Source of the DNA: Staphylococcus pragensis
GTDB taxonomy: Bacteria > Bacillota > Bacilli > Staphylococcales > Staphylococcaceae
Direction: 5' to 3'
DNA length: 64,000 nt
Assembly: GCF_004785665.1 (NCBI RefSeq)
Contig: NZ_SRPJ01000001.1
Span: 806,001 to 870,000 of the forward strand
Shown here: one piece after another, positions 1 through 9,270 of the stretch
How the letters are laid out: every line of letters begins with the position of its first letter
Position numbering within the stretch: the stretch's first letter is position 1
Position numbers and translations under genes: made by a program
Notes under the pieces: model-generated
Database searches by the model: none
Told to the model about the DNA's origin: nothing
The model's input: the letters and a program-made list of their open reading frames with translations, nothing else

Positions 1-229
1 TAGCCATATGAATTAATTCTAACGCTACAGCTACACGGTAAGTATCTTCAGTATTCTTTTTTGGGCCAAATTGACTACTCAATATAACAAATGCCGGTCT
101 TACACGTTTACCACCTGACGATAGTAAATGGAAAGTTGCTTCTTGTAATACTGAATCATTGCTTTTGATAGCATGTTGAAGCCGTTTCTCTACATTCTTA
201 ATTTCACTATTCATGTTTAACTTTGCCAC
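1..229 (-). CDS. hepT: Heptaprenyl diphosphate synthase component II (partial, N-terminus)
   Basis: Only the first 76 codons are in the window; the gene runs off the left edge. The start is GTG at 229, preceded by an AAGGTG Shine-Dalgarno. The visible part carries the GGKRVRP motif (residues 39-45) of trans-polyprenyl synthases and reaches the ALELIHMA segment just before the first aspartate-rich motif. HepT is the catalytic large subunit that, with HepS, extends farnesyl diphosphate to the heptaprenyl chain of menaquinone. It lies 12 bp downstream of menG, in the hepS-menG-hepT order known from Bacillus, so the three are probably co-transcribed. Confidence 0.93.
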   Translation of the reverse strand, partial: MAKLNMNSEIKNVEKRLQHAIKSNDSVLQEATFHLLSSGGKRVRPAFVILSSQFGPKKNTEDTYRVAVALELIHMA

Positions 230-241
230 GTTAATCACCTT

Positions 242-961
242 TTATTTTGTAGAACTTTTTTGTTTATAGCCTAGGTGCATTGCAGCAACGCCCCCTGTGA
301 AGCTACGGACTCTGATATTGTTAAAACCAGCTTGTTCAAATAGACGTTTTAATTTTTGTTTATCAGGAAAATTAAACGTCGATTGTTGTAGCCATTCATA
401 TTCTTCTTTAGATTTGGCAAATAATTTACCGAAGATAGGCATTACAAATTTAAAATATAATTTGTACACTTGTTTGAACACAGGCATCGTAGGTTGACTT
501 GTTTCTAGACATACAACCATGCCACCTGGTTTAAGCACTCTGTTCATTTCTTTTAATGCAACTAAATAATCAGGCACATTACGTAAACCGAAACCAATAG
601 TTACATAATCAAATGAATTATCCTCAAATGGTAAATCCATAGCATCACCATGAACTAAATGAATATTATCCATTGATTTTGTTTTCTCTTTACCTACTTC
701 AAGCATATTTTCACTAAAGTCTAAACCAGTCACTTCGCCATTAGGTCCAACTGCTTTACTTAACGCAATCGTCCAATCTGCAGTACCACAGCAGACGTCA
801 AGCGCCTTACTATTGGCTTTTACGTTCATATCTTTCATTACGCGTTTGCGCCAAACTTTATGTTGCTCGAAACTAATAATATTATTTAATCGATCATATT
901 TTTTTGAAATATTTTGAAACACTGTATGGACTTGTTCTTTATTTGCTTTATTTTCAGCCAT
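242..961 (-). CDS. menG: Demethylmenaquinone methyltransferase
   Basis: SAM-dependent C-methyltransferase of the UbiE/MenG family, which makes menaquinone from demethylmenaquinone in the last step of the pathway. The 239-aa length is usual for the family. The family signature [18 protein letters not shown] is at residues 22-39, the SAM-binding motif [10 protein letters not shown] at 54-63, and an acidic DFSENML follows at 81-87. The ATG at 961 has a GAGG Shine-Dalgarno. It lies between hepS and hepT, which make the polyprenyl tail of the same quinone, and is read as the middle gene of that operon. Staphylococci lack ubiquinone, so the menaquinone role is favoured. Confidence 0.95.
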   Translation of the reverse strand: MAENKANKEQVHTVFQNISKKYDRLNNIISFEQHKVWRKRVMKDMNVKANSKALDVCCGTADWTIALSKAVGPNGEVTGLDFSENMLEVGKEKTKSMDNIHLVHGDAMDLPFEDNSFDYVTIGFGLRNVPDYLVALKEMNRVLKPGGMVVCLETSQPTMPVFKQVYKLYFKFVMPIFGKLFAKSKEEYEWLQQSTFNFPDKQKLKRLFEQAGFNNIRVRSFTGGVAAMHLGYKQKSSTK

Positions 962-972
962 TTATATTACCT

Positions 973-1542
973 CTACTTTTTTTCTATATAGCTTTGTTTA
1001 ATTGATTTAAAAAATTGGTCTACTTCATTTTCAGTATACATCTTTAAATATGAAGGATAATACGATTCCACATTTTTAAATAAAGAATGGAAAATATCAA
1101 TTTCTGATATTGATTGATTGCTAAAATGTGAAAGCGTAATAATAGGAAAAATAGTTTCTATTTTAATTATTGCTTCATAAATATCTTGTACTTCTAGGGA
1201 TTGATGATGTAATGAAGATTTTAGTTCATTAGATTTAACAATTGCCTGACTAATAGCTAATTGAAATGCAGAATCATCAATTTCAGCTAATAATGTGTAA
1301 AAATGAGCACTTAATAAATCCCCAATTAATATAGATTTCTTAGATAATTTATTATGTGAAATTTCATCAAGATGTTTCATTGAAGTATCGATAGTGAGGC
1401 AAGCGAGTTTAGCATTCTCTGGGATATCGTAGCTATCTAATAAATCACTTAAATTACTATTAATATGAATTGATTCATAGTCAGTGATTCCCATAAGCCT
1501 TTGATCAATTTGTCTATTTAATATGCTTAATGTTCGTTCCAT
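973..1542 (-). CDS. hepS: Heptaprenyl diphosphate synthase component I
   Basis: Small, largely alpha-helical non-catalytic subunit of the two-component heptaprenyl diphosphate synthase. It has no aspartate-rich motif of its own and works only with HepT. The 189-aa length, position and helical DYESIHINSNLSDLL / SILIGDLLSAHFYTLLAEI segments match the staphylococcal HepS/HepA family. ATG at 1542 is chosen because GAGGTG lies 5 nt before it; a GTG at 1548 overlaps that Shine-Dalgarno. It is first in the hepS-menG-hepT cluster. Sequence divergence is normal for this subunit, so the call leans on context as well as sequence. Confidence 0.88.
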   Translation of the reverse strand: MERTLSILNRQIDQRLMGITDYESIHINSNLSDLLDSYDIPENAKLACLTIDTSMKHLDEISHNKLSKKSILIGDLLSAHFYTLLAEIDDSAFQLAISQAIVKSNELKSSLHHQSLEVQDIYEAIIKIETIFPIITLSHFSNQSISEIDIFHSLFKNVESYYPSYLKMYTENEVDQFFKSIKQSYIEKK

Positions 1543-1735
1543 GTTCACACCTCACGTTATTATCACTATACATCTTAACATTATATCTATAAAAATAAAA
1601 TATAGCGACTTCACAGGAATAAAACTTTATGAATAAACATCTTTTATATAGAAATATTCATGTATGAAATGTATTAAAATAATCAAGTTTTAATATGTAT
1701 ATACAGATATCTTTAAAAGAATTATATGTATAAAT

Positions 1736-1759
1736 AAAAAAGCCCTCGAAGGGCTTTTT
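1736..1759 (-). terminator. Intrinsic terminator of hup
   Basis: The inverted repeat AAAAAGCCCT-CG-AGGGCTTTTT lies just downstream of hup. On the minus strand it is followed by further T residues. The A-tract on the other side makes it look bidirectional, but no plus-strand gene enters it. The rest of the hepS-hup gap (1549-1735) is AT-rich and presumably holds the hepS promoter; nothing more specific was recognised. Confidence 0.85.
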
Positions 1760-1766
1760 AAGTAAA

Positions 1767-2039
1767 TTATTTTACAGCATCTTTTAATGCTTTACCAGCT
1801 TTGAATGCTGGAACTTTACTTGCAGGAATTTCGATTTCTTTACCTGTTTGAGGGTTACGTCCTTTACGTGCAGCACGTTCACGTACCTCAAAGTTTCCGA
1901 AACCAATTAATTGAACTTTTTCACCTTTAGAAAGTGAGCCTTGGATTGATTCGAAAACAGCGTCTACAGCTGCACCAGCTTCTTTTTTAGTTAAATCAGC
2001 TTGTTCAGCAACCGCGTTGATTAAATCAGTTTTATTCAT
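1767..2039 (-). CDS. hup: DNA-binding protein HU
   Basis: Histone-like nucleoid protein that binds and bends DNA without strong sequence preference and acts as a dimer. The 90-aa length is exact for the family. The DNA-binding arm [20 protein letters not shown] covers roughly residues 60-79, preceded by the [15 protein letters not shown] core. A strong GGAGGTG Shine-Dalgarno precedes the ATG. The gene is monocistronic, with its own terminator downstream and an inverted repeat in its leader at 2064-2089. Confidence 0.98.
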   Translation of the reverse strand: MNKTDLINAVAEQADLTKKEAGAAVDAVFESIQGSLSKGEKVQLIGFGNFEVRERAARKGRNPQTGKEIEIPASKVPAFKAGKALKDAVK

Positions 2040-2063
2040 TATGAATTCACCTCCAGATGAATG

Positions 2064-2089
2064 ATAATGATATCTTTTTATATCATTAT
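2064..2089 (-). promoter_or_regulatory. Inverted repeat in the hup leader
   Basis: Perfect 10-bp arms (ATAATGATAT / ATATCATTAT) with a 6-nt loop lie about 12 bp upstream of the hup Shine-Dalgarno. It could be a 5' UTR hairpin or an operator. The half-site resembles part of a Fur box but does not fit the 7-1-7 pattern. The function is not known from the sequence. Confidence 0.4.
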
Positions 2090-2209
2090 GCTATGACTTT
2101 AACACAAGAATTGGCATTACCGCAACGATTTAAACGCTCAAAACACTGAAATATCAGCTTTTATACACTCAATTCAAAGAAATTTTACAATAAAGTGTAA
2201 TTTAACACC

Positions 2210-3208
2210 TTATTCAGCTTTTTTATCGCGTCCCATTAAATCTTTAACGCTATCTTTTACAGGTTTATTTTCAAATAAAACCTTATATAAAGCATTAGTA
2301 ATAGGCATGTCAACATGTTGTTCTTTAGCTAGATGGTAAACTGAATTAGTCGTATAAATTCCTTCTACAACCATATTCATTTCACTAAGCGCTTCTTCAG
2401 TCGTCTGGCCTTTCCCTAATTTATAGCCAAGCGTAAAATTACGAGAATGTGTAGAAGTACAAGTTACAATTAAATCTCCAATACCGCCTAATCCTAAAAA
2501 CGTCATTGGATCGGCACCCAACTTTTCCCCTAATCTACTAATCTCAGCTAAACCTCTAGTCATTAAAGCTGCTTTAGCATTATCTCCGTAGCCCATACCG
2601 GCTACAATTCCACTAGCTACAGCAATAATATTTTTTAAAGCGCCACCTAATTCTACACCTACTAGATCATTGTTTGTATATACACGTAAATAATCGTTCA
2701 TGAATAAATCTTGGATAAGTTTACTAATTTTTTCATCTTTAGAAGAAGCAGCTACAGTTGTTGGTTGTTTAATAACAACTTCTTCGGCATGGCTAGGACC
2801 AGATAGTACGCCAATACCTCCATTGTGGTTTTCTGAAATTGAGTCTTCAATCATTTCAGAAACACGTTTGAAAGTATCATTTTCTATACCTTTAGCAACA
2901 TGAATAAAAATCTTCTTTGAATCAATAAGTTGATCAATTTGACTTGTAATTTCTCTAATTGCTTTTGTAGGGAGAGCGATTAAATAGATATCAGTAAAAT
3001 CTACAGCCTCTTTAATATCAGAAGTTGCTCGAATACCTTCATCCAGTTTAGCTTCTTTTAAATATCGTTTATTTTGATGATGTTTATTTAGTTCATCAAC
3101 ACTTTCTTCATTCTTCCCCCACATTAAAACAGTGTGACCATTTTCAGCTAGTACATTAGCGAGTGCAGTACCAAAGCTTCCCATACCAAAAACAGTAATC
3201 TTAGTCAT
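2210..3208 (-). CDS. gpsA: Glycerol-3-phosphate dehydrogenase [NAD(P)+]
   Basis: Reduces dihydroxyacetone phosphate to sn-glycerol-3-phosphate for phospholipid and teichoic acid synthesis in the cytosol. The 332-aa length is typical. The Rossmann motif GMGSFG is at residues 8-13, KGIE at 106-109, SGPSHAEE at 136-143, and the catalytic lysine in LGGALKN is at 192. It lies 15 bp downstream of der, the conserved Firmicute der-gpsA-hup order, and probably shares der's transcript. ATG at 3208 has an AAGGAGAT Shine-Dalgarno. Confidence 0.97.
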   Translation of the reverse strand: MTKITVFGMGSFGTALANVLAENGHTVLMWGKNEESVDELNKHHQNKRYLKEAKLDEGIRATSDIKEAVDFTDIYLIALPTKAIREITSQIDQLIDSKKIFIHVAKGIENDTFKRVSEMIEDSISENHNGGIGVLSGPSHAEEVVIKQPTTVAASSKDEKISKLIQDLFMNDYLRVYTNNDLVGVELGGALKNIIAVASGIVAGMGYGDNAKAALMTRGLAEISRLGEKLGADPMTFLGLGGIGDLIVTCTSTHSRNFTLGYKLGKGQTTEEALSEMNMVVEGIYTTNSVYHLAKEQHVDMPITNALYKVLFENKPVKDSVKDLMGRDKKAE

Positions 3209-3223
3209 AGTGAAATCTCCTTT

Positions 3224-4534
3224 TTAATTTCTTCTACGTGGAATGATGTGAATTGGTGTACCTTCAAATCCGAACGCATTTCTGATTTGGTTTTCAAGAT
3301 AACGTTTATAAGAAAAATGCATTAATTCAACATCATTAACAAAAACAACAAACGTTGGAGGTTCAATAGCAACTTGAGTTGTATAGAATACATTCAATCT
3401 GCGCCCTTTGTCCGTTGGCGTAGGATTCATTGAGATCGCATCCGTTACTACTTCATTAAGTGTAGAACTTTGAACACGTTTTTTATGATTTTCACTTGCC
3501 TCATTAATATAAGGGAATAACGTACGTAAACGTGTTCTTTCTTTCGCAGAAACAAAGGCGATTTGAGCATAATCTAAGAATTGGAATTGATTACGGACGT
3601 CATCCGCAAATTTTTTCATCGTATTACTATCTTTTTCAACAGTATCCCATTTATTAACGACAATAACGATAGCTTTACCTTCTTCATGGGCATAACCAGC
3701 TACACGTTTATCTTGTTCAATAATACCTTCTTCAGCATCAATTACGATTAATACAACATTAGAGCGTTCAATAGCTTTAAGTGCACGCAATACTGAATAT
3801 TTCTCAGTTGATTCGTATACTTTCCCTTTTTTACGCATACCAGCTGTATCTATCAAGACATAATCTTGGCCATCATAGCTATACTCAGTATCTACAGCGT
3901 CTCGAGTTGTACCTGCAACATTAGAAACAATAACACGTTCTTCGCCTAATATCGCATTGACTAAACTTGATTTCCCTACATTCGGACGTCCAATAATTGA
4001 TAAGCGAATTGTATCTTCGTCATAAAGTTCTTCCGTATCTTCTTTAAAATGTTTCACCACTTCATCTAGTAAATCCCCTAGTCCTAATCCGTGAGAACCA
4101 GAAATTGGATAAGGATCGCCAAATCCTAATGAGTAGAAATCAAAAATATCATTTCGCATTTCAGGATTATCGACTTTATTAACCGCCAATACTACTGGCT
4201 TTTTAGATTTATATAACATTTGAGCGACCATTTCATCACTTTGCGTTAAACCTTCACGTACATTAACCATAAAGATAATAACGTCAGCTTCATCAATGGC
4301 AATTTCTGCTTGTGCTCTAATTTGGGTTTGAAAAGGCGCATCACCAATTTCAATACCACCTGTATCAATAATATTAAATTCATGTGTTAACCATTCACCT
4401 GATGAGTAGATACGATCACGAGTGACACCAGGTGTATCTTCAACGATTGATACACGCTCACCTACTACTCTATTAAATATTGTAGATTTCCCTACGTTTG
4501 GTCTACCTACAATAGCTACAATAGGTTTCGTCAT
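3224..4534 (-). CDS. der: Ribosome-assembly GTPase Der (EngA)
   Basis: Essential tandem-GTPase that helps mature the 50S ribosomal subunit. The 436-aa length is as expected. There are two complete G domains, with GRPNVGKS P-loops at 10-17 and 182-189, DTGG (57-60) and DTAG switch motifs, NKVD at 119-122 and a second NKWD. The C-terminal KH-like domain ends in a basic tail (RRRN). It is followed closely by gpsA. An ATG start is preceded by GAGAGGAAG. Confidence 0.98.
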   Translation of the reverse strand: MTKPIVAIVGRPNVGKSTIFNRVVGERVSIVEDTPGVTRDRIYSSGEWLTHEFNIIDTGGIEIGDAPFQTQIRAQAEIAIDEADVIIFMVNVREGLTQSDEMVAQMLYKSKKPVVLAVNKVDNPEMRNDIFDFYSLGFGDPYPISGSHGLGLGDLLDEVVKHFKEDTEELYDEDTIRLSIIGRPNVGKSSLVNAILGEERVIVSNVAGTTRDAVDTEYSYDGQDYVLIDTAGMRKKGKVYESTEKYSVLRALKAIERSNVVLIVIDAEEGIIEQDKRVAGYAHEEGKAIVIVVNKWDTVEKDSNTMKKFADDVRNQFQFLDYAQIAFVSAKERTRLRTLFPYINEASENHKKRVQSSTLNEVVTDAISMNPTPTDKGRRLNVFYTTQVAIEPPTFVVFVNDVELMHFSYKRYLENQIRNAFGFEGTPIHIIPRRRN

Positions 4535-4685
4535 AAGCTAACTTCCTCTCTATCTAAAATCTATATAATTTTATCATATGACCTACTGATTTAAAACTAA
4601 CTATATAACGTCTATCTTTAAATTCTTTTCTGATATGCTCATCTATGTTTATCCTTAACATAAATTATCCACTTAATATAAAAAA

Positions 4686-4717
4686 TCCCAATTAAAGGAA
4701 TTAAACTTTAATTGGGA
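4686..4717 (-). terminator. Intrinsic terminator downstream of rpsA
   Basis: A perfect 12-bp stem TCCCAATTAAAG / CTTTAATTGGGA with an 8-nt loop is followed on the minus strand by a T-tract. It separates rpsA from der. The rest of 4535-4746 is AT-rich and probably holds the der promoter. Confidence 0.9.
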
Positions 4718-4746
4718 GATACATTAGTTAAAATTTAAATGTCATA

Positions 4747-5925
4747 TTAGAATTTTAAATCTTTAAATTTGTCACCGAAAACGTCCCCTAATGTTGGGTT
4801 ATCGTCATCAGTATCATTGCTTAAATAACTTTGAGTTGTAGCTTCATCGCTTTCGATTAAATCTTCTTTAGGTAAAGTAGCTTTAATTGATAAAGAAATA
4901 CGTTCATTTTCTTCATCAATACCTAAAATTTTAACATTTACTTGTTGACCTGGTTCTAAAACCTCACCTGGCGTACCGATATGTTTATGGTCGATTTCAG
5001 AAATATGAACAAGACCTTGTACACCTGGAGCAATTTCCACAAATGCACCGAAGTTTGCTAAACGAACGACTTTACCTTCGATAACATCATCTTCATGGAA
5101 TTCACCTTTAATACGTTCAAATGGAGTTGGGAGCGTATCTTTTATTGATAATGAAATACGTTCAGAATCTTTTTCAACAGATTTTACTTTAACATCTACT
5201 TCTTGACCTACAGAAACAACATCTTCTGGAGAATCAACATGCTCATGAGAAAGTTCTGAAACGTGAACTAAACCATCTACGCCACCAATATCCACAAATG
5301 CACCAAAGTTAGTTAAGCGAGCAACTTTACCTTTAATAACATCGCCTTCATTAAGTGACTCTAATAATGAAGCTTTTTTAACATCGTTTTCAGCTTGCTC
5401 TACAGCTTTACGGCTTAAAATGACTCTATTATTTTCTGGGTCTAATTCTTCAACTTTAATGCGAATTGTTTGTCCCTCAAATACAGAGAAATCTTCAATG
5501 AAATCAGTTGAAATTAGAGAAGCAGGTACGAAACCTCTTTGACCAACGTCAACAACTAATCCACCTTTAACTACTTCAGTAACTTTAGCTTCAATCACTT
5601 CATCATTATCAAGTTTTTCTTGTAAATATTCATATGATTTTTCAGTTTCAAGTTGACGTTTTGATAAGATATATGCACCAGAGTCATTTTCTTCATCAAT
5701 TTCAATTTTAGTAACATATGCTTCAACCTCATCGCCTTCTTTAACCACTTCGTTAGGGTTCTCGATGTGATGAGTTGAAAGTTGGCTAATTGGAATAATA
5801 CCATTATATTTAGCACCATCAATATGCACTACAACTTGTTTGTCTTCAACTTGTTGAACCTTTCCAGTGACTTTGTCACCTTCTTTAATATCATTAATCA
5901 TTGATTCATTGAATTCTTCAGTCAT
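4747..5925 (-). CDS. rpsA: 30S ribosomal protein S1 homolog
   Basis: RNA-binding protein with four S1 (OB-fold) repeats, the short Gram-positive form rather than the six-repeat enterobacterial S1. Repeats begin near residues 15, 102, 188 and 273; the last two share the G-x-V-x-RL-x-NFGAFV-x-I pattern and the HVSELSHEHV / HISEIDHKHI loops. ATG at 5925 (392 aa) is chosen because AAGGAGGC lies 8 nt upstream; an upstream in-frame start at 5946 would precede the Shine-Dalgarno. It is involved in mRNA binding and translation, with a less strict ribosomal role in Firmicutes than in E. coli. It has its own terminator. Confidence 0.95.
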   Translation of the reverse strand: MTEEFNESMINDIKEGDKVTGKVQQVEDKQVVVHIDGAKYNGIIPISQLSTHHIENPNEVVKEGDEVEAYVTKIEIDEENDSGAYILSKRQLETEKSYEYLQEKLDNDEVIEAKVTEVVKGGLVVDVGQRGFVPASLISTDFIEDFSVFEGQTIRIKVEELDPENNRVILSRKAVEQAENDVKKASLLESLNEGDVIKGKVARLTNFGAFVDIGGVDGLVHVSELSHEHVDSPEDVVSVGQEVDVKVKSVEKDSERISLSIKDTLPTPFERIKGEFHEDDVIEGKVVRLANFGAFVEIAPGVQGLVHISEIDHKHIGTPGEVLEPGQQVNVKILGIDEENERISLSIKATLPKEDLIESDEATTQSYLSNDTDDDNPTLGDVFGDKFKDLKF

Positions 5926-6168
5926 CTTGTTTGCCTCCTTATACACTACATAACTATAACATCTTATAAACTAACAGAATTGTCAAGAAATTCCCCTTTA
6001 GTTTCATAAGTTTTTAAAAAAGATATCAATTTTTAAAATTATTTAATATTGAGCAATCAGTTATTTGTATTATTGATTATTAATAATAATTTTTCATCAA
6101 TATGATATATTTTAGGTTATAGTTATTTATCATTTTCTTTCTCATTAATAATTATATAAGACAAAAAA
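5926..6168. other. AT-rich intergenic region upstream of rpsA
   Basis: This gap of about 300 bp (with the cmk terminator) holds no credible gene. On the minus strand a TTGACA-like -35 (complement of 5981-5986) is followed by TATAAG/TAAGAT hexamers at imperfect spacing, so it is a plausible rpsA promoter but not a clean one. The remainder, 6010-6160, is low-complexity AT sequence. Confidence 0.4.
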
Positions 6169-6227
6169 AGCTATTTAAAATAATTCGCATTATCCATAAT
6201 GAATAGCACGAATTAATTTAAATAGCT
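6169..6227 (-). terminator. Long-stem terminator of cmk
   Basis: Outer arms AGCTATTTAAA / TTTAAATAGCT and nested inner arms TTAATTCG / CGAATTA form a long interrupted hairpin followed by seven T residues on the minus strand, 8 bp past the cmk stop. Confidence 0.85.
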
Positions 6228-6234
6228 GTGTATA

Positions 6235-6921
<687 letters not shown>

Positions 6922-6973
6922 TTATTTGTATTATTTTATCATAAATATGTAAATTAAAAATAGGAGGAATTTA

Positions 6974-7942
6974 ATGAAACATCTTCTTGTTATCCATACA
7001 GGCGGGACGATTAGCATGTCTCAAAATCAATTTAGTCAAGTAGTGACTAATGAGGTAAATCCCATCTCATTACATAAAGATATTATTAATGAATATGCTC
7101 ATGTAAATGAAGTTCATCCATTTAATATTCCCTCTCCACATATTACAATCCAACATATTATTGAACTACGTAATACCATACTACAGTCTTCTAAAGAGAA
7201 TATATATGATGGTTTTGTCATTACACATGGCACTGATACGTTGGAGGAAACAGCGTATTTATTAGATTTACTTATTAACATCAAACAACCAATTGTTATT
7301 ACTGGTGCGATGAGATCTTCAAATGAAATTGGTGCAGATGGCTTATATAATTTTATTTCTGCTATAAGAGTAGCCTCATCGGATGAAGCTCGTGAAAATG
7401 GTGTAATGGTAGTATTCAATGATGAAATACATACGGCTAGAAATGTTACTAAAACACACACATCGAACATTAATACATTTCAAAGTCCTAATCAAGGACC
7501 ATTAGGTATTCTGACTAAAGATAATATTCATTTTTATAGTCGTCCGTATCAACAACAGGCGTTGAAAATGATTGATACAGAAAAAAATGTGCCACTTTTA
7601 AAGGCCTATATGGGTATGCAAAGTGATGTTTTAAAATTTTATGCAGAGCGACAAGTGGATGGAATAGTTATTGAAGCGCTTGGACAAGGAAATTTGCCAC
7701 CAAGTTGCCTAGAAGGTATCGAGGCTTGTTTGAATAATAATATCCCTATCGTTATTGTATCGCGTTCATTTAATGGAATAGTTAGTCCAGTATACGCTTA
7801 TGAAGGTGGCGGATATTACTTATCTAAAAAAGGATTAATCTTTTCAAATGGTTTAAATGGTCCTAAAGCAAGATTGAAATTATTGGTCGGTTTAAGTAAT
7901 GATATGAACTTAGAAACGCTAGAAACTTATTTTGAACAGTAA
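6974..7942 (+). CDS. ansA: L-asparaginase, type I (cytosolic)
   Basis: Hydrolyses L-asparagine to aspartate and ammonia. The 322-aa length fits. Both active-site segments are present: HTGGTISM (nucleophile Thr12) and HGTDTLEET (residues 85-93), plus TGAMRSSNEIGADG. There is no signal peptide, so it is cytosolic (type I) rather than periplasmic. TAGGAGG is 7 nt before the ATG. It is transcribed divergently from cmk and convergently with ypdA, sharing a bidirectional terminator with the latter. Confidence 0.95.
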   Translation: MKHLLVIHTGGTISMSQNQFSQVVTNEVNPISLHKDIINEYAHVNEVHPFNIPSPHITIQHIIELRNTILQSSKENIYDGFVITHGTDTLEETAYLLDLLINIKQPIVITGAMRSSNEIGADGLYNFISAIRVASSDEARENGVMVVFNDEIHTARNVTKTHTSNINTFQSPNQGPLGILTKDNIHFYSRPYQQQALKMIDTEKNVPLLKAYMGMQSDVLKFYAERQVDGIVIEALGQGNLPPSCLEGIEACLNNNIPIVIVSRSFNGIVSPVYAYEGGGYYLSKKGLIFSNGLNGPKARLKLLVGLSNDMNLETLETYFEQ

Positions 7943-7952
7943 TTTATAAATT

Positions 7953-7988
7953 AAAAGCGGAACAGACAATGATATCTGTTCCGCTTTT
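7953..7988. terminator. Bidirectional terminator between ansA and ypdA
   Basis: A perfect 14-bp stem (AAAAGCGGAACAGA / TCTGTTCCGCTTTT) with an 8-nt loop. A-tract and T-tract ends serve both convergent genes. Confidence 0.9.
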
Positions 7989-7998
7989 GTCGCTTTGT

Positions 7999-8985
7999 TT
8001 AGCTTTCAAGTGGCGTTTGTTTTTTACTTAATATACTTTGAGTAATAATACCGCCGTGATATTTCCCATTTTCAATGAAAATAGAGTTATTGTCATTTCC
8101 AGCAGCAATAACCCCCGCTATATAACAATTCTCAACATTTGTTTCAAACGTTTCTTTGTTATGAACAGGCGCGGTACCAAATTCATTTGTATTAATTTCA
8201 ATGCCGATAGAACGTAAGAATTCATAATCTGGATGATAGCCTATCATCGCAAACACATAATCATTTGGAATTTCAATTGTTTTACCATTTTTTTCATAGA
8301 TAACGCTATCTTCAGTAATTTCAATTACGTTTGCATTAAATTCCATTGTAATCTTTTCATGATTTACTAATGATTCAAAGTTCGGTAAAATCCATGGTTT
8401 AATAGCTGCTGAATAGCGATCTCCTCTATAAAGTACGGTCACTTTAGCGCCTGCTTTTTCTAATTCAAGTGCGGCATCAACTGCAGAGTTTTTACCGCCA
8501 ATCACTGTTACATGTTGATTGAAGTATGGATGTGCTTCTTTAAAATAATGTTGAACTTTAGGTAAATCTGCGCCTTTAACTTCCAACGTATTGTGTTGAC
8601 CGTAATACCCAGTTGCAACAGTTAAAAATTTACATTCATAGACGTCTTTAGTAGTAGTAATCGTAAATTTATTATCGATTTTTTTAACAGTTAAAACTTC
8701 TTCGAAAGCGTTAACTCTTAAATTATGGTGTTTAACTACCTCTCTATAATATACAAGAGCTTGATTTCGACGTGGCTTACTTTCTTCAACGATAAAAGGT
8801 ATATCGCCAATACTTAATTTATCACTTGAAGAGAAGAACGTTTGGTGTGTTGGATATTTATAAATTGCATCCACTATATTACCTTTCTCAATTACAAGTG
8901 TTTCAATACCCTTTTTCTTTTGCTCGATTGCAGCGCTTAAACCGCATGGGCCTCCACCGATAATAATACTCTCAACGATTTGCAT
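7999..8985 (-). CDS. ypdA: Bacillithiol disulfide reductase YpdA
   Basis: FAD/NADPH-dependent reductase of the YpdA family, which regenerates reduced bacillithiol (BSH) from BSSB in Firmicutes. The 328-aa length fits. The FAD-binding motif GGGPCGLS is at residues 10-17 and contains Cys14, the residue reported as functionally important in YpdA proteins. A second dinucleotide motif VIGGKNSAVDAA binds NADPH. There is no CxxC of classic thioredoxin reductase, which supports YpdA over TrxB. AAAGGAGG precedes the ATG. With BrxB (36519-36956) it represents the bacillithiol redox pathway in this window. Confidence 0.9.
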   Translation of the reverse strand: MQIVESIIIGGGPCGLSAAIEQKKKGIETLVIEKGNIVDAIYKYPTHQTFFSSSDKLSIGDIPFIVEESKPRRNQALVYYREVVKHHNLRVNAFEEVLTVKKIDNKFTITTTKDVYECKFLTVATGYYGQHNTLEVKGADLPKVQHYFKEAHPYFNQHVTVIGGKNSAVDAALELEKAGAKVTVLYRGDRYSAAIKPWILPNFESLVNHEKITMEFNANVIEITEDSVIYEKNGKTIEIPNDYVFAMIGYHPDYEFLRSIGIEINTNEFGTAPVHNKETFETNVENCYIAGVIAAGNDNNSIFIENGKYHGGIITQSILSKKQTPLES

Positions 8986-9097
8986 GTTTTTGGCCTCCTT
9001 TAATCACCAATATATTATAGCAGTTAAGTCCCTTTTTCTAAATAGAAAAACATTTACAAGTTATAAGATAGTAAATTAATAAAGCAAACAATAAAAT

Positions 9098-9188
9098 AGG
9101 AGCAGAACAGAAATTAAAATAATTTCATCGTCCTGCCCTAGGGATGACTAGATATGAGAAAAGATGAATTTAAGCGCATTTTCATATC
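9098..9188. repeat. Possible decayed intergenic repeat with small hairpins
   Basis: The ypdA-ebpS gap holds a GAAATTA-aaa-TAATTTC palindrome inside a CAGAACAG...CGTCCTGCCC segment, and a second hairpin GATATGA / TCATATC (9151-9157 / 9182-9188). The wording resembles the GACAGAAAT...CGTCCC intergenic units scattered in staphylococcal genomes, which is recalled from general familiarity and not verified here. Confidence 0.35.
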
Positions 9189-9216
9189 AATCAGCTACTG
9201 CCAAATGTAAAAAAGA

Positions 9217-9241
9217 CTGGGACAATTAATAATTGTCCCAG
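9217..9241 (-). terminator. Intrinsic terminator of ebpS
   Basis: The 11-bp stem CTGGGACAATT / AATTGTCCCAG with a 3-nt loop is followed on the minus strand by TC and then TTTTTT. Confidence 0.9.
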
Positions 9242-9270
9242 CCTGTTCTCTAGAATTAATTTTAAATAGC

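Noticed and set aside
9154..9210. 18-aa ORF in the ypdA-ebpS gap
   Set aside because: No Shine-Dalgarno, and the sequence is explained by a hairpin.
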